Positions 7,434-17,252 are shown, numbered from the stretch's first letter. The stretch is DNA of 64,000 bases from Pseudomonadota bacterium (GCA_023458055.1 JAEXAW010000078.1:248001-312000); one strand, 5' to 3'. The notes: generated by a model not told the origin, from the sequence alone. Made by a program: numbers and translations.

Positions 7434-8169
7434 GGTCATCCTGATATTTGATTTCGAGATAGCGCCCGCGCGTCGCCAGCGCGTCAAGGTCGCCCCCTGC
7501 AATATCCTCGCTCATCTTGCGGATTTCGCGTTCAATGAGCTTCAGCCCTTCGACCAGTTCTGTGTCGGCGCTGCGCCCGCCATTGGCTTGCGGCTGCGAC
7601 CGCATTGCCGGGGGCACGCGCTGATAGCCTTTGACCAGTTCGGGCAAATGTTCGCCCACCAAGCGGCGAACTTCGTCGGCGGCAGGCTCGCGCGGATCGA
7701 GCATTTTGAGCTGATCTGCAAGCGTATCCAGTTGCGTACCAATCCCGTCAATCACCGTTTGCGCAGAGGTGGGGAGGGAGGCGCGCTGGGCCTCCAGCCA
7801 CAATTCGGTTTTTGCCGGGAGCGAGGCAATGTCGCTATCGAGCAGATGCCGGTCGCTGATTGTCGGAGTGCCCGGGAAGATGATCAGCCCCAAGGTTCCC
7901 AATATGGCGATGAGGCTGAGCAGGATAATGCCGCTAACACCAACGCCACCTGGGAGAATGAGGCCCAAAGCGATCAGCGCGACCAGCATGGTAATCCAGA
8001 GCAGCACGACGCGCACAAGTTTCATACCAAGATGCCGCATCTTGATCTGGCGCGAACGCTTGCCGATGGAGTGGCGCAGCGGTGCAATTTGCGTGCCCTC
8101 GCGGCGTGCCCGACTGCGGGCAATGCTTGCCTTGCCCTTTTCGACGATGAGGTCCGTTTCGCTAGTCAT
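7420..8169 (-). CDS. Two-helix membrane protein, XpaC-like partner of TelA
   Basis: A 249-residue protein. A basic N-terminal 50 residues precede two hydrophobic helices (about 52-71 and 75-99, VVLLWITMLVALIALGLIL and GIILLSLIAILGTLGLIIF), then a soluble helical domain with Leu-rich segments. The arrangement and the location directly downstream of telA match the XpaC / 5-bromo-4-chloroindolyl phosphate hydrolysis family that accompanies TelA in many bacteria. The biochemical role is unknown. It lies 10 bp after telA and overlaps the globin gene. Confidence 0.6.
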   Translation of the reverse strand: MTSETDLIVEKGKASIARSRARREGTQIAPLRHSIGKRSRQIKMRHLGMKLVRVVLLWITMLVALIALGLILPGGVGVSGIILLSLIAILGTLGLIIFPGTPTISDRHLLDSDIASLPAKTELWLEAQRASLPTSAQTVIDGIGTQLDTLADQLKMLDPREPAADEVRRLVGEHLPELVKGYQRVPPAMRSQPQANGGRSADTELVEGLKLIEREIRKMSEDIAGGDLDALATRGRYLEIKYQDDHGDG

Positions 8170-8179
8170 TGTTGCGCTC

Positions 8180-9391
8180 TTATCCTTCCAGCGAGGTCAG
8201 GAGGCTGTTTTCGGGTGCCGAAAGCTGCGCCTGTGATTGCCCCTCGGCGCGTGCAATATAGCCTTTCGACTTTTCTACTTCCTGACCCAGCGTCGTTACT
8301 GTGGTCTTCATCGATTCCAGCGCCTTCATCTTGAACGTGTCGATCGTATCCATCGTATCATAAATATTCTGGAATGCGCGCTGGAGCGTTTCGATGGGGA
8401 TGGTCGAAGAGGCCGCCTGTTCGTGAATACGCCCGGTTTGCTCCTTCATCATCTTGCCGGTGCCATCGATGATGTTGGCGGTTGTCGTGTTGAGCGCCGT
8501 GATCTGGTCAAGCACCAGTTTTTGTCCGACCAAAGCCTGAGCGACCGTCACCGCGGTACGCAGCGCGCCAACGGTGGTGGTCGATGCGCGGTCGACGCCC
8601 TTCACCAGTTCGACGTTGTTTTTCTTGACGAGGTCCAGCGCGAGATAACCCTGCACTGTCACTGCCATTTGGGTGAGCAAGTCCTGGGTGCGCTGGCGCA
8701 CATAAAAGAGCGCGGTTTCCTTGAGCGCCTTGGCTTTGGCGGGATCGGTCATTTCCAATTCCATCGCCTTGGCCTCTAATTTGGTATCGAGCGTCTTGGA
8801 CACATGGATCATCTGTTCCAATCGTCCCATCGCGGCCCACAGATTTTGCCGCTCAACATCAATCGCGGCATTGTCCATCAGCAATTCATCCTTGCCGGAT
8901 TGAAGGCTTTTGAGGATTTGCTGGATATGGTTTTGCGACGAGCGATAGCTGTCGAAATAATTGTTGAGCTTGTTGCCGAACGGAATGATGCCCAGTAATT
9001 TGCGCGGGCCTGAAAGATTGCCTTGGCGCGAAGGATCGAGGTCTTCCACCGTGCGGCGCAGCTCGGCCAAATCGGCACCCACCGAGCCATCGCGGTCCAT
9101 CGCCTTTACCGGCCGGTCAAGGAAACGGTTGCTGTGTCCTGCAGCGTCGGCAATTTCCTTGCGGCCCATATTGGTGAGCTGGTCGATCTTGCGACCAAAT
9201 TCGGGGGAATTCGCATCTTCCTTGACGAGATCTGCGATGAAGGCGTCGGCTCTATCTTCAAGCTGCGAGCGCTGGCCATCGTTGAGCGGTACCAAGCCCG
9301 CCGCCCGTTCCGGCGCAACCGTCGGCACGGGGTCCGGCGGCGTCAGCTTCAATTCTGTTTCGGTGAGGGTGCTAGGGGCTTCGCTCGCCAT
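8180..9391 (-). CDS. telA: TelA family (toxic anion resistance) protein
   Basis: A 403-residue soluble, largely helical protein of the TelA/KlaA family, first described from plasmid tellurite resistance and also linked to other envelope stresses. Recognisable features are the N-terminal QLTNMGRKEIADAAG segment, the FGNKLNNYFDSYRSSQ region typical of TelA, and the long amphipathic helices rich in Leu, Gln and Lys that follow. Length is typical of the family. First gene of a three-gene minus-strand operon with the XpaC-like membrane protein and the truncated hemoglobin. The molecular function of TelA is not established; whether this locus gives tellurite resistance is not testable from sequence. 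Confidence 0.85.
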   Translation of the reverse strand: MASEAPSTLTETELKLTPPDPVPTVAPERAAGLVPLNDGQRSQLEDRADAFIADLVKEDANSPEFGRKIDQLTNMGRKEIADAAGHSNRFLDRPVKAMDRDGSVGADLAELRRTVEDLDPSRQGNLSGPRKLLGIIPFGNKLNNYFDSYRSSQNHIQQILKSLQSGKDELLMDNAAIDVERQNLWAAMGRLEQMIHVSKTLDTKLEAKAMELEMTDPAKAKALKETALFYVRQRTQDLLTQMAVTVQGYLALDLVKKNNVELVKGVDRASTTTVGALRTAVTVAQALVGQKLVLDQITALNTTTANIIDGTGKMMKEQTGRIHEQAASSTIPIETLQRAFQNIYDTMDTIDTFKMKALESMKTTVTTLGQEVEKSKGYIARAEGQSQAQLSAPENSLLTSLEG

Positions 9392-9959
9392 AAAATTCCG
9401 ATACCTTTCTGCCGATCAACGGGCCTTCAATCTTAACCTGCTACATGGCGGTTTCCGCCGCCCGCTTCAAGCCATTTGCTGTTCTATATGTATAACACAC
9501 ATGATGCGCGGGCAAGCCGATTTTGGGGCATTATACGGTCTCGCCAATCCTGGGTTCAATCTCTTATCACCATCTATATTTAGTGTTTGCGGGAAATAGG
9601 ATTTAAAAATCGCGCATTTCCGCAAAAAATACCCGCTTACGTTCCGAAAGTTCATAGATTTCGAGCAAATTTTTCTCCTCTTTGACCCACAATATATTGG
9701 GGGTGGGGCAGAAGGCGTGATGGCGCGACGATGTGCACATTCAATCGGACGACTCATAAAGGTTGTTCCAGCAGACCAATGAAACAGGAAGCACATCAAT
9801 TTCCGGCGCTGTAGGAAAGCATTATTATGTGACGGACGGGCCGCCATGCTTGATACAAGCTTTTGTTGCGCTGCAACCGGCTTCGCGCTAAGGGCGCGCG
9901 CAACTGGATCGCTCTGCTGCGAGCGTCCGCACCATACAAAAAGTTAGGCTTAATTCACG
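9392..9959. other. Gene-free intergenic region upstream of telA and typA
   Basis: No convincing gene. A 126-codon minus-strand frame (9467-9847) lacks a ribosome binding site and protein-like composition. The region is relatively AT-rich, should hold the divergent promoters of telA and typA, and contains the dispersed element at 9636-9675. Confidence 0.6.
9636..9675 (+). repeat. Dispersed 40-bp element, copy 1
   Basis: Matches 25338-25377 with only two or three differences, including the identical core aaagttcatagatttcgagc. Both copies are intergenic, in the same orientation, and lie upstream of a minus-strand gene (telA, aat). Confidence 0.75.
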
Positions 9960-11777
9960 ATGTCTCTTCGCAACATCGCCATTATCGCGCACGTCGATCA
10001 TGGCAAAACCACGCTGGTCGACCAATTATTCCGTCAATCCGGCACCTTCCGCGACAATCAGCGCGTCGAAGAGCGCGCAATGGATTCGGGCGATATCGAA
10101 AAAGAACGCGGCATTACCATTCTCGCCAAATGTACCTCGGTCGATTGGAATGGCACGCGGATCAACATCGTCGATACGCCGGGCCACGCCGATTTTGGCG
10201 GCGAGGTTGAGCGCATCCTGTCGATGGTTGATGGCGTGATCCTGCTGGTCGACAGCGCGGAAGGCGCGATGCCGCAGACCAAGTTCGTGACCGGCAAGGC
10301 GCTGGCGCTCGGCCTCAAGCCCATCGTCGTCGTCAACAAGATCGACCGCCCCGATGGCCGCCCGCAGGAAGTGCTCGACGAGGTGTTTGACCTGTTCGTC
10401 AACCTGGAGGCCAATGACGAACAGCTTGATTTCCCCGTTTTGTTTGCAAGCGGGCGCAATGGTTATGCCAATGAAGATGCGGATGCGCGCGAGGGTGATC
10501 TGACACCGCTGTTCCAGAAGATCGTCGATCATGTCCCGCCGCCGCAAGTGGATGTCGAAGCGCCGTTCCAGTTTCTGGTGACCCTGCTTGACCGCGATAG
10601 CTTCCTCGGCCGTATCCTCACCGGCCGTGTTGCAGCGGGCAAGGTCAAGGTCAATGACCCGATCCACGCGCTTGATGCGGATGGCAAAGTGATCGAGACG
10701 GGCCGTGCTTCCAAGATTTTTTCCTTCCGCGGGCTTGAACGCGTGCCGGTCGATGAAGCCAAGGCGGGCGATATCATCAGCCTTGCCGGCATGACCACCG
10801 CAACTGTCGCCAACACCATCGCCGAACCCAGCGTCACCACGCCGATTGAAGCGCAGCCGATTGACCCGCCGACGCTCTCGATGCGCTTTGCGGTCAATGA
10901 CAGCCCGTTTGCCGGCAAGGAATCGCGCGACAATAAGGTCACCAGCCGCGTCATCCGCGACCGTCTCTTGCGCGAAGCCGAAAGCAATGTCGCGATCCGC
11001 GTCACCGAAAGCGAAGACAAGGATAGTTTTGAAGTCGCTGGCCGCGGTGAATTGCAATTGGGCGTGCTCATCGAAACCATGCGCCGCGAAGGCTTCGAGC
11101 TCGGCATCAGCCGCCCGCGCGTCTTGTTCCGCGATGAAGGGCAGGGCCGCGAAGAACCGTATGAATCGGTGGTGATCGACGTCGATGATGAGTTCGCCTC
11201 GACCGTGGTTTCCAAGATGCAGCGCCGCAAGGCCGACCTTATGGAGCAAAAGCCTTCGGGCGGCGGCAAGACCCGCCTGGTGTTCTCCGCTCCCTCGCGC
11301 GGCCTTATCGGCTATCATGGCGAGTTTTTGTCGGATACGCGCGGCACCGGCATCATGAACCGCTTGTTCGAAAAATATGGCCCGCACAAAGGCCCGATCG
11401 AAGGGCGCCAGAATGGCGTGCTGATCTCCAACGGCAGCGGCGAAGCGGTCGCTTATGCCTTGAACGCACTCGAAGATCGCGGGCTCCTGATGGTCCATCC
11501 GGGCGAACCCATCTATGAAGGCATGATCATCGGCGAAAATGCGAAGCCCGAAGACCTTGAAGTCAACCCGATGAAGTCGAAGCAACTCACCAACTTCCGC
11601 TCGACCGGCAAGGATGACGCGATCCGCCTGACCCCGCCCAAGCGCCTCACGCTCGAACAGGCGATTGCCTATATCGACGATGATGAAATGGTCGAAGTCA
11701 CCCCCAAAGCCATCCGCTTGCGCAAACGCCACCTCGATCCCCACGAACGCAAGAAAGCGAGCCGGATTAAGGAATAG
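9960..11777 (+). CDS. typA: Ribosome-associated GTPase TypA/BipA
   Basis: A 605-residue translational GTPase related to EF-G and LepA that binds the 70S ribosome and helps large-subunit assembly and stress growth. Near the N-terminus are the P-loop AHVDHGKTTLVDQL, the switch region with RGITI, G3 DTPGHADFG and G4 NKIDRP. Domain II (about 200-300), domains III and V and the BipA-specific C-terminal domain follow, including GRGELQLGVLIETMRREGFE and SAPSRGLIGYHGEFL. Length matches the family. Monocistronic, followed by the RTX gene. Confidence 0.97.
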   Translation: MSLRNIAIIAHVDHGKTTLVDQLFRQSGTFRDNQRVEERAMDSGDIEKERGITILAKCTSVDWNGTRINIVDTPGHADFGGEVERILSMVDGVILLVDSAEGAMPQTKFVTGKALALGLKPIVVVNKIDRPDGRPQEVLDEVFDLFVNLEANDEQLDFPVLFASGRNGYANEDADAREGDLTPLFQKIVDHVPPPQVDVEAPFQFLVTLLDRDSFLGRILTGRVAAGKVKVNDPIHALDADGKVIETGRASKIFSFRGLERVPVDEAKAGDIISLAGMTTATVANTIAEPSVTTPIEAQPIDPPTLSMRFAVNDSPFAGKESRDNKVTSRVIRDRLLREAESNVAIRVTESEDKDSFEVAGRGELQLGVLIETMRREGFELGISRPRVLFRDEGQGREEPYESVVIDVDDEFASTVVSKMQRRKADLMEQKPSGGGKTRLVFSAPSRGLIGYHGEFLSDTRGTGIMNRLFEKYGPHKGPIEGRQNGVLISNGSGEAVAYALNALEDRGLLMVHPGEPIYEGMIIGENAKPEDLEVNPMKSKQLTNFRSTGKDDAIRLTPPKRLTLEQAIAYIDDDEMVEVTPKAIRLRKRHLDPHERKKASRIKE

Positions 11778-11868
11778 GGGTCGTTTTTTCGCTTGGTCGC
11801 GCATGATGTAACGATTTGGTAAATATTTGCCTGATAATTCTCCCTGGAATTTCTGGAGGGGAATTTGC

Positions 11869-14781
11869 ATGACATATGCTGCGAGCGAACCCGATTTCAC
11901 GGTCAATTCAACGACGGTGGGGTCTCAATTTCGACCGGAGAGCTGCACGCTGTCAGACGGACGGTATGTAATCGTTTGGGTTGATGCGGACGGCACTACA
12001 ACCGCAGAGCGTCTCGTCCGCGCGCAGATATACAACAGTGATGGCAGCCCCAGCGGCGGCGAACTGACGCTCGTCTCGCCAAGTAGCTTGGGCACCGTAG
12101 CGGTCGCACCGCTGCCGACGGGCGGCTTTGCGCTGGCTTGGACGCAATGGGGTGTCAAGGTCGCCCAGTTTGATGCGAGCGGCCAAATGACCGGACAGGC
12201 CCTCGAGCTGGCTAGTAACGCGATCAACGTGGACATTGCTGCATCGGGTCAGGGTTTGGCCGTCGTGTGGCAGGCCACCAGCGCGTCCAGTGGAGATACG
12301 TCCGGTGACTCGCTGTGGCTGCGGACGTTGAATTTCGGCGCAACGGAGTGGAGCCCCACGGCTCTGCTGAATACGCAGACACAGCAATCGCAAATAGCGC
12401 CAAAAGTGATCGGTCTGGCCAACGGCAGTTATCTGGCCGTTTGGACCGACACTTATCAAAACTGGAACGCAAAAGGTCAATTCTTCGACCAAAATGGCAA
12501 CAAAATTGGACAGGAAATCAATTTTGGTCGCCATTCGAGCGGGCTTGAACCGGACGTAGCGCAGCTCACGGACGGGACGATCATCGTTACCTGGTCAGAT
12601 AGCATCAACGCTCAGTCGGTTACCCTTGCACGTCATTATTCGTTGGACGCCACCCAGATTGGCGAAGATGTCGTAATTCCGATCACTTTCGCCGGGACTC
12701 GGGAAGGGCCCTCAGTCGTCGCACTGAGCAACGGTGGTTACGCACTCTCCTGGGTTGATCTGGATCAGTCGGGGCGCGGTATCTCTACTCAGGCGTTCCA
12801 TGCGGACGGAAGCCCTGCGGGACCGGTGATGCGGGCTAACACGCAACTGAATGGCGATCAGATACAACCGGCGATGACCGCTCTCGCGGACGGCGGATAT
12901 GTGGTTGCGTGGACCAACATGAACGGCGCGACGGGAGGTGACCCGGTCGACATCGGAGCAAGGCGCTTCGGCTACACGGCTGATGTTGAGATAACCAGCA
13001 ACGGCGGCACCTATATAGCGGCCGTCTCAGTTGCAGAAAGAAGCGGTTTCGTAACGGATGTGGATGCCGTCGCGGGCGCTTCCGGCGCAACGCCGCAATA
13101 CGCCATTGGCGGTGGAGCGGATGCCGCGCTATTTAACATCGACAGCACGACCGGTGTGCTCAGCTTCGTCAACCCGCCCAATTTTTCGGCCCCCGCCGAT
13201 GCCGATGGCAATAATGTCTATGAGGTCATTGTTTCCGCATTCGACGATCAATCGACCGACACCCAGACGATCAGGGTTGCCGTGACGAACGTGAACGACG
13301 CTCCCGTGCTGATCTCGCACAATGGAGCAGCAGAGGTTCATCTGGAAGCGGTTGAAAATACGGTCATCAGTACCGCTTTCGCTGCGAACGATCCGGACGG
13401 TGACAGCCTGACCTATAGTTTGTCCGGCGATGATGCCCAATATTTTGCCTTCGATGCGGCCAGCGGCCAATTGAGCCTGGTGCAAGGTCTCGATTTTGAA
13501 AGCCCCACGGATGCGAACGGAGATGGCATATATAATGTCACGGTGACAGCGAGCGACGGAAGCTTCTCGGCGGGTCAGAATTTCCACCTCACCGTCCTTG
13601 ATGCGCCGAGCGTCAATCCGGTTTTCACGTCATTTGACGGTAAGACCAACGTCGCGTGGAGTACGCCGGAAAACGCTCCGTGGACCTATCAATTCTCGGC
13701 ATCGGTCGCTAGTTCAGACCCGCTGGTCTATTCGATCGAAGGCGAAGATGCGGGGCGGTTTATCATCGATGCGGCAACTGGTGTCGTCACGCTGCGCAAC
13801 CCGCTCGATTTTGAACAACGAGACGATGCAAACCATGATGGCATTTATCGCGTGGCGGTGCGCGCCAGTGCGGGTGAGGGATCTGCGGTCCAGAACCTGT
13901 TCCTCAGCGCGACAGATGTAGCAGAACCGCTCCGCGCCGTGTCATATGGCGGAGCGGCGTCCGTTTCGCTTGCCGTCGCCGAAGGGGTGAGCCTCGTCGC
14001 TTCGGTCAAGGGTGAGGACCCGGACGGACCGGTTCGTTACTATATTGCCGGAGGAGAGGATGCGCACTTGTTCTGGATCAATCCGGATACAGGAGCTCTG
14101 ACCTTTGCTTCGCAGCCGGCGGATTATGAAAGGCCGCTCGATGCGATGGGCAATCCGATGTTCGCCGACAATCGCTACCAGGTAGACGTTGTCATGGTTT
14201 CGCAATCAGAAACACTGTCTCAATCGTTCACCATCTCGATCACCAATGTGAGAGAAGGTGGTCGGATTGTTAATGGCAGCAGTTATGCGGACACCGTCAC
14301 CACCAACGCATATTATAATTTATATTCTACCAATATGGAGGATTGGATTTACGGCAATGCCGGAGCCGATGGCCTTCGCGGCGGCAGCGGAAATGATGTT
14401 ATCGATGGCGGCAGCGGTAACGACATTATCTATGGAGAAGGCGGTCGCGACGAGTTGATCGGCGGGACCGGCAGCGATAGCTTCATGTACCAATATGCCA
14501 GTGACTCCACGTTGAACAGCTTTGATATCATCAGGGACTTCCACCGATGGGAGGGAGACCAGATCAGCCTTTCGAGGATCGACGCAAACTCTTTGTTGAG
14601 CGGAGATCAGGCCTTTGTCTTTATCGGCGGCGCGCAGTTCACCGGTGCAGGGCAGTTGCGTTATGAAACCGTGAACGGGCGAACGATGGTCTACGCCGAC
14701 ATCAATGGTGACAAGGTGATCGACTTCGCGATACAGTTAGACAATGCCGGTCCGTTGCAGGCGAGTGATTTTATATTATAG
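11869..14781 (+). CDS. Large surface/secreted protein: sevenfold W-repeat, cadherin-like domains, RTX C-terminus
   Basis: A 970-residue protein. Residues 1-350 contain seven repeats of about 52 residues, each ending in a V/A-x-W-x-D-like strand with Trp at 37, 91, 134, 192, 242, 295 and 348, suggesting a seven-bladed beta-propeller. Residues about 360-815 hold cadherin-like domains with D-A-D/N-G-D/N-x-x-Y Ca-binding patterns. Residues 829-870 are RTX nonapeptides (GGSGNDVIDGGSGNDIIYG), and the last 100 residues resemble the serralysin C-terminal domain used as a type I secretion signal. No cleavable signal peptide. The start at 11869 has ggagg 8-12 bases upstream. No type I transporter genes are adjacent. 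Probable Ca-dependent adhesin or matrix protein; this role is inferred. Confidence 0.8.
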   Translation: MTYAASEPDFTVNSTTVGSQFRPESCTLSDGRYVIVWVDADGTTTAERLVRAQIYNSDGSPSGGELTLVSPSSLGTVAVAPLPTGGFALAWTQWGVKVAQFDASGQMTGQALELASNAINVDIAASGQGLAVVWQATSASSGDTSGDSLWLRTLNFGATEWSPTALLNTQTQQSQIAPKVIGLANGSYLAVWTDTYQNWNAKGQFFDQNGNKIGQEINFGRHSSGLEPDVAQLTDGTIIVTWSDSINAQSVTLARHYSLDATQIGEDVVIPITFAGTREGPSVVALSNGGYALSWVDLDQSGRGISTQAFHADGSPAGPVMRANTQLNGDQIQPAMTALADGGYVVAWTNMNGATGGDPVDIGARRFGYTADVEITSNGGTYIAAVSVAERSGFVTDVDAVAGASGATPQYAIGGGADAALFNIDSTTGVLSFVNPPNFSAPADADGNNVYEVIVSAFDDQSTDTQTIRVAVTNVNDAPVLISHNGAAEVHLEAVENTVISTAFAANDPDGDSLTYSLSGDDAQYFAFDAASGQLSLVQGLDFESPTDANGDGIYNVTVTASDGSFSAGQNFHLTVLDAPSVNPVFTSFDGKTNVAWSTPENAPWTYQFSASVASSDPLVYSIEGEDAGRFIIDAATGVVTLRNPLDFEQRDDANHDGIYRVAVRASAGEGSAVQNLFLSATDVAEPLRAVSYGGAASVSLAVAEGVSLVASVKGEDPDGPVRYYIAGGEDAHLFWINPDTGALTFASQPADYERPLDAMGNPMFADNRYQVDVVMVSQSETLSQSFTISITNVREGGRIVNGSSYADTVTTNAYYNLYSTNMEDWIYGNAGADGLRGGSGNDVIDGGSGNDIIYGEGGRDELIGGTGSDSFMYQYASDSTLNSFDIIRDFHRWEGDQISLSRIDANSLLSGDQAFVFIGGAQFTGAGQLRYETVNGRTMVYADINGDKVIDFAIQLDNAGPLQASDFIL

Positions 14782-14987
14782 TGTAACCCGTTCGGATAGC
14801 CGTCGAGCGAAACCAGGTTAGCTTTGTTGTGGCAGCTTAATCCCCGACAGTGGGTGGTCAATGATATTGATCGCCCGGCAAAAATCGTCCCGTCGATGCC
14901 CGACATTATGGTGTAATATCGGATTTGTAGAAGCGCACTTCAGCTATTGACCCTGATCAGGATAGAAATTCGCCGGAGAAGACAAAT

Positions 14988-15992
14988 ATGCGTCCCTTAA
15001 TGAAAGTTCGGTCTTGCCTCTTTGCCGCTGCCATCCTTTCCGCAGCGGCCCCTGTGAGTGCCAATGACAGTCAGGCGGCGCTTGATATTGGCGGGCTGAC
15101 ATTACAGCAAAGCGCGAATATCAGCCTCGACTATGAGGACCTGTTTATCTCCGCGGACGAGGTGCGGATTACCTATCGGTTCACCAATCATGGTAAGCGC
15201 GACGTCAACACGCTGGTGGCCTTTCCTTTGCCGCCGCAAAGCGATCCCGAATATAATCGGGATTTTGACGATCTTGCCTTCCGGACGACGGTTGATGGCA
15301 AGCCGGTTACGCTGACGGCGGTTGATGTCGCAACGGTGAACGGGCGCAATGTCGAGACACTGCTTAAAAAATATGGCTGGGACCGTGACCTTGTCAACGA
15401 TCCGGAATCGCATCGTTTCTTTGATGAATTGCCCAAGGCGACCGCCGATGCAGCGGTGCGCGACGGCTTGTTGAAGCGGATCGAGGACGGCGTCACCCCT
15501 GTGTGGGCAGTGCAGCGCAATATCACCCGGCAACAGCGTTTTCCCGCTGGCAAGACCGTGACTGTGACCCATCGCTATAAGCCGATGATCGGCGGCAGCG
15601 TCGGCGGCGGTCTTAACCGCGAGGTGCGGTTGGGGAGGGACGGCACGGCGGCGTCTTATGCCAAAGAATATTGCACCGATGCCGCGTTCCTCAGTGCCTT
15701 TGACCGTACGCTGGCGGAAAAACAGCGATCCTCGCCCGACGCGATGGGCTATAGCGAAACCTGGATCAACTATGTGCTCAAATCCGGTGCCAACTGGAAG
15801 GGACCGATCAAGGATTTCCGGCTGGTGGTGGACAAGGGCGCGCCCGACAAGCTAGTCAGTTTTTGCATGGACGGGGTGCGCAAGATTTCGCCGACGCAGT
15901 TCGAGGTACGCAAGAAGAATTTCGAACCGACGCGCGATCTATCGATCCTGGTCATCAACTGGCTCAAAGCCGACGGCAGCGATGGGGATTAA
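14988..15992 (+). CDS. DUF4424 domain exported protein
   Basis: A 334-residue protein with a signal peptide (about residues 1-25, hydrophobic core then PVSAND) and a single domain resembling DUF4424: an N-terminal beta-rich part with YRFTNHGKRDVNTLVAFPLPP, then a middle helical segment and C-terminal FCMDGVRKISPTQFEVRKKNF. Function of the family is unknown; export to the periplasm is inferred. An ribosome site ggag lies 9 bases before the ATG. It stands alone between the RTX gene and DUF3297. Confidence 0.75.
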   Translation: MRPLMKVRSCLFAAAILSAAAPVSANDSQAALDIGGLTLQQSANISLDYEDLFISADEVRITYRFTNHGKRDVNTLVAFPLPPQSDPEYNRDFDDLAFRTTVDGKPVTLTAVDVATVNGRNVETLLKKYGWDRDLVNDPESHRFFDELPKATADAAVRDGLLKRIEDGVTPVWAVQRNITRQQRFPAGKTVTVTHRYKPMIGGSVGGGLNREVRLGRDGTAASYAKEYCTDAAFLSAFDRTLAEKQRSSPDAMGYSETWINYVLKSGANWKGPIKDFRLVVDKGAPDKLVSFCMDGVRKISPTQFEVRKKNFEPTRDLSILVINWLKADGSDGD

Positions 15993-16040
15993 GGCTCACA
16001 TAAGGTTGACGAATAGCGAGACGCGCGGCAAAGGCGTGCC

Positions 16041-16313
16041 ATGACTGACAAGACCACCACGCCGCCCGACCGCCTTTCGGTAAATCCGAACAGCCCGCAT
16101 TTTGATGCTGAAACGCTGCAACGCGGGATCGGCATCCGCTTCAAGGGCCGCGAGCGCACCGACGTTGAGGAATATTCGATTTCGGAAGGCTGGATCCGGG
16201 TTGCTGCAGGCAAAACCCGCGACCGCAAGGGGCAGCCGCTGACGATCAAGCTCAACGGCGAGGTTGAAGCCTGGTTCGAGGATGGCGCGGCCAAGGAAGA
16301 GAGCGAGGGCTAA
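16041..16313 (+). CDS. DUF3297 family protein
   Basis: A 90-residue soluble protein matching DUF3297, a small family common in alpha- and gammaproteobacteria. Typical blocks are DRLSVNPNSPHFD, GIGIRFKGRERTDVEEYS and KLNGEVEAWFED. The function is not known. An aaagg ribosome site precedes the start. It is convergent with the CHAP gene and the terminator hairpin at 16351-16380 lies between them. Confidence 0.88.
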   Translation: MTDKTTTPPDRLSVNPNSPHFDAETLQRGIGIRFKGRERTDVEEYSISEGWIRVAAGKTRDRKGQPLTIKLNGEVEAWFEDGAAKEESEG

Positions 16314-16350
16314 GCTCCTCGCTCGCTCAGCTGCTTCGTTCCGTTCAACC

Positions 16351-16380
16351 AAAGAAAAAGGGCCGCGATGATGCGGCCCC
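16351..16380 (-). terminator. Rho-independent terminator of the CHAP gene
   Basis: Stem gggccgc (16360-16366) / gcggccc (16373-16379) with a 6-base loop; read on the minus strand it is followed by a T-rich run (tttttcttt). It lies about 30 bases past the CHAP stop. Confidence 0.8.
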
Positions 16381-16409
16381 GTTAGTTTCACAGTGAAACA
16401 GGTTGCGGC

Positions 16410-16946
16410 TTAACGCACGCTCGCAACAGCCATAGCCAGCTTTTGCGAGGGCGCGACCGTATCGGCGTGCGCCAACTGGATGTCTCCGGCCTTGCCGTTG
16501 TAGATGAAGCCGTTGGTCGGATTGGCGCGCAGGCCGAGCGCGCGGATCGGCGCGTACCATACCTTGACGCTGGTCCAGTCGCCATTGGGCGAAACATCGA
16601 CCACCTTGACGTTGCGTTCGATCTGGCCGCGACGGCCATTGATCGGCGACCAGTTTGCATGACTGATGAGGATTTCGCGATCATTGATGATCTTGCTGAC
16701 CACGGCAACATGGCCAAGCGGCATCGCGCGGGTGCTCTTGAACGAAAGGACCGCGCCGACCTTCGGGGTGTTGCCGCGATCATATTTGCCCGCAGCCTGG
16801 CTCCACCAGGTGAGCGCGTTCCCGCGAATATTAACGCCAGAATTATCGCGGGCAAAAGGTACGCACTGAAGCGCTTGAGCCTGGCTGATAGGAGCGATCA
16901 TGGCGAGCGCTGCAACTGCTGCGCCGAGGATTTTCTTACCGAACAT
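16410..16946 (-). CDS. Exported CHAP-domain peptidoglycan amidase/endopeptidase
   Basis: A 178-residue protein with a signal peptide (about 1-25, ending AQA) and a CHAP domain (cysteine, histidine-dependent amidohydrolase/peptidase). The catalytic Cys is C28 in LQCVPFAR, the His is H79 in LGHVAVV, and N98 in HANW completes the expected Cys-His-Asn triad. Such enzymes cut peptidoglycan peptides, so a periplasmic cell-wall role is likely; in vivo substrate unknown. The catalytic Cys is unusually close to the predicted signal cleavage site. Monocistronic with its own terminator. Confidence 0.85.
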   Translation of the reverse strand: MFGKKILGAAVAALAMIAPISQAQALQCVPFARDNSGVNIRGNALTWWSQAAGKYDRGNTPKVGAVLSFKSTRAMPLGHVAVVSKIINDREILISHANWSPINGRRGQIERNVKVVDVSPNGDWTSVKVWYAPIRALGLRANPTNGFIYNGKAGDIQLAHADTVAPSQKLAMAVASVR

Positions 16947-17252
16947 TTAGGTGCGACCCCGCTAGATGACCCCCATATTTGGGGTGCCGATGTGTATCTG
17001 TTAAGGCGGGCCTAAGGACGAAATCTTAACGAAGGAAGGCCACTCTTTACGCATTTCCGATGAATGGAGTGGATGAAACGATGAATCGCGGAACCATTTT
17101 GCACTGCCGTCGACGAAGCGAGGGCAGGCGGCGACAAGTTGATGCGCGGTTCAATTTGACCATTTACGCACAGCCCCTCGCTGACGGATAGTTGGCGTCC
17201 CGGCGGATCGATTCGCTCCTCTTTTTTCCCGATTTTGGTCTGAAAGCATCTC
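16947..17252. other. Divergent promoter region, CHAP gene / parA-like gene
   Basis: 306 bases without a gene. The only structure I see is a short hairpin acccc-catattt-ggggt near the CHAP start. It presumably carries promoters for both neighbours; I cannot assign boxes with confidence. Confidence 0.5.

Noticed and set aside
9467..9847. A 126-codon minus-strand ORF in the telA-typA gap
   Set aside because: No ribosome site, no domain, Arg/Cys/Pro-rich composition not like neighbouring proteins.
10026..11906. A 626-codon minus-strand frame opposite typA
   Set aside because: Antisense shadow of typA; its ends lie inside coding and intergenic DNA with no gene-like features.
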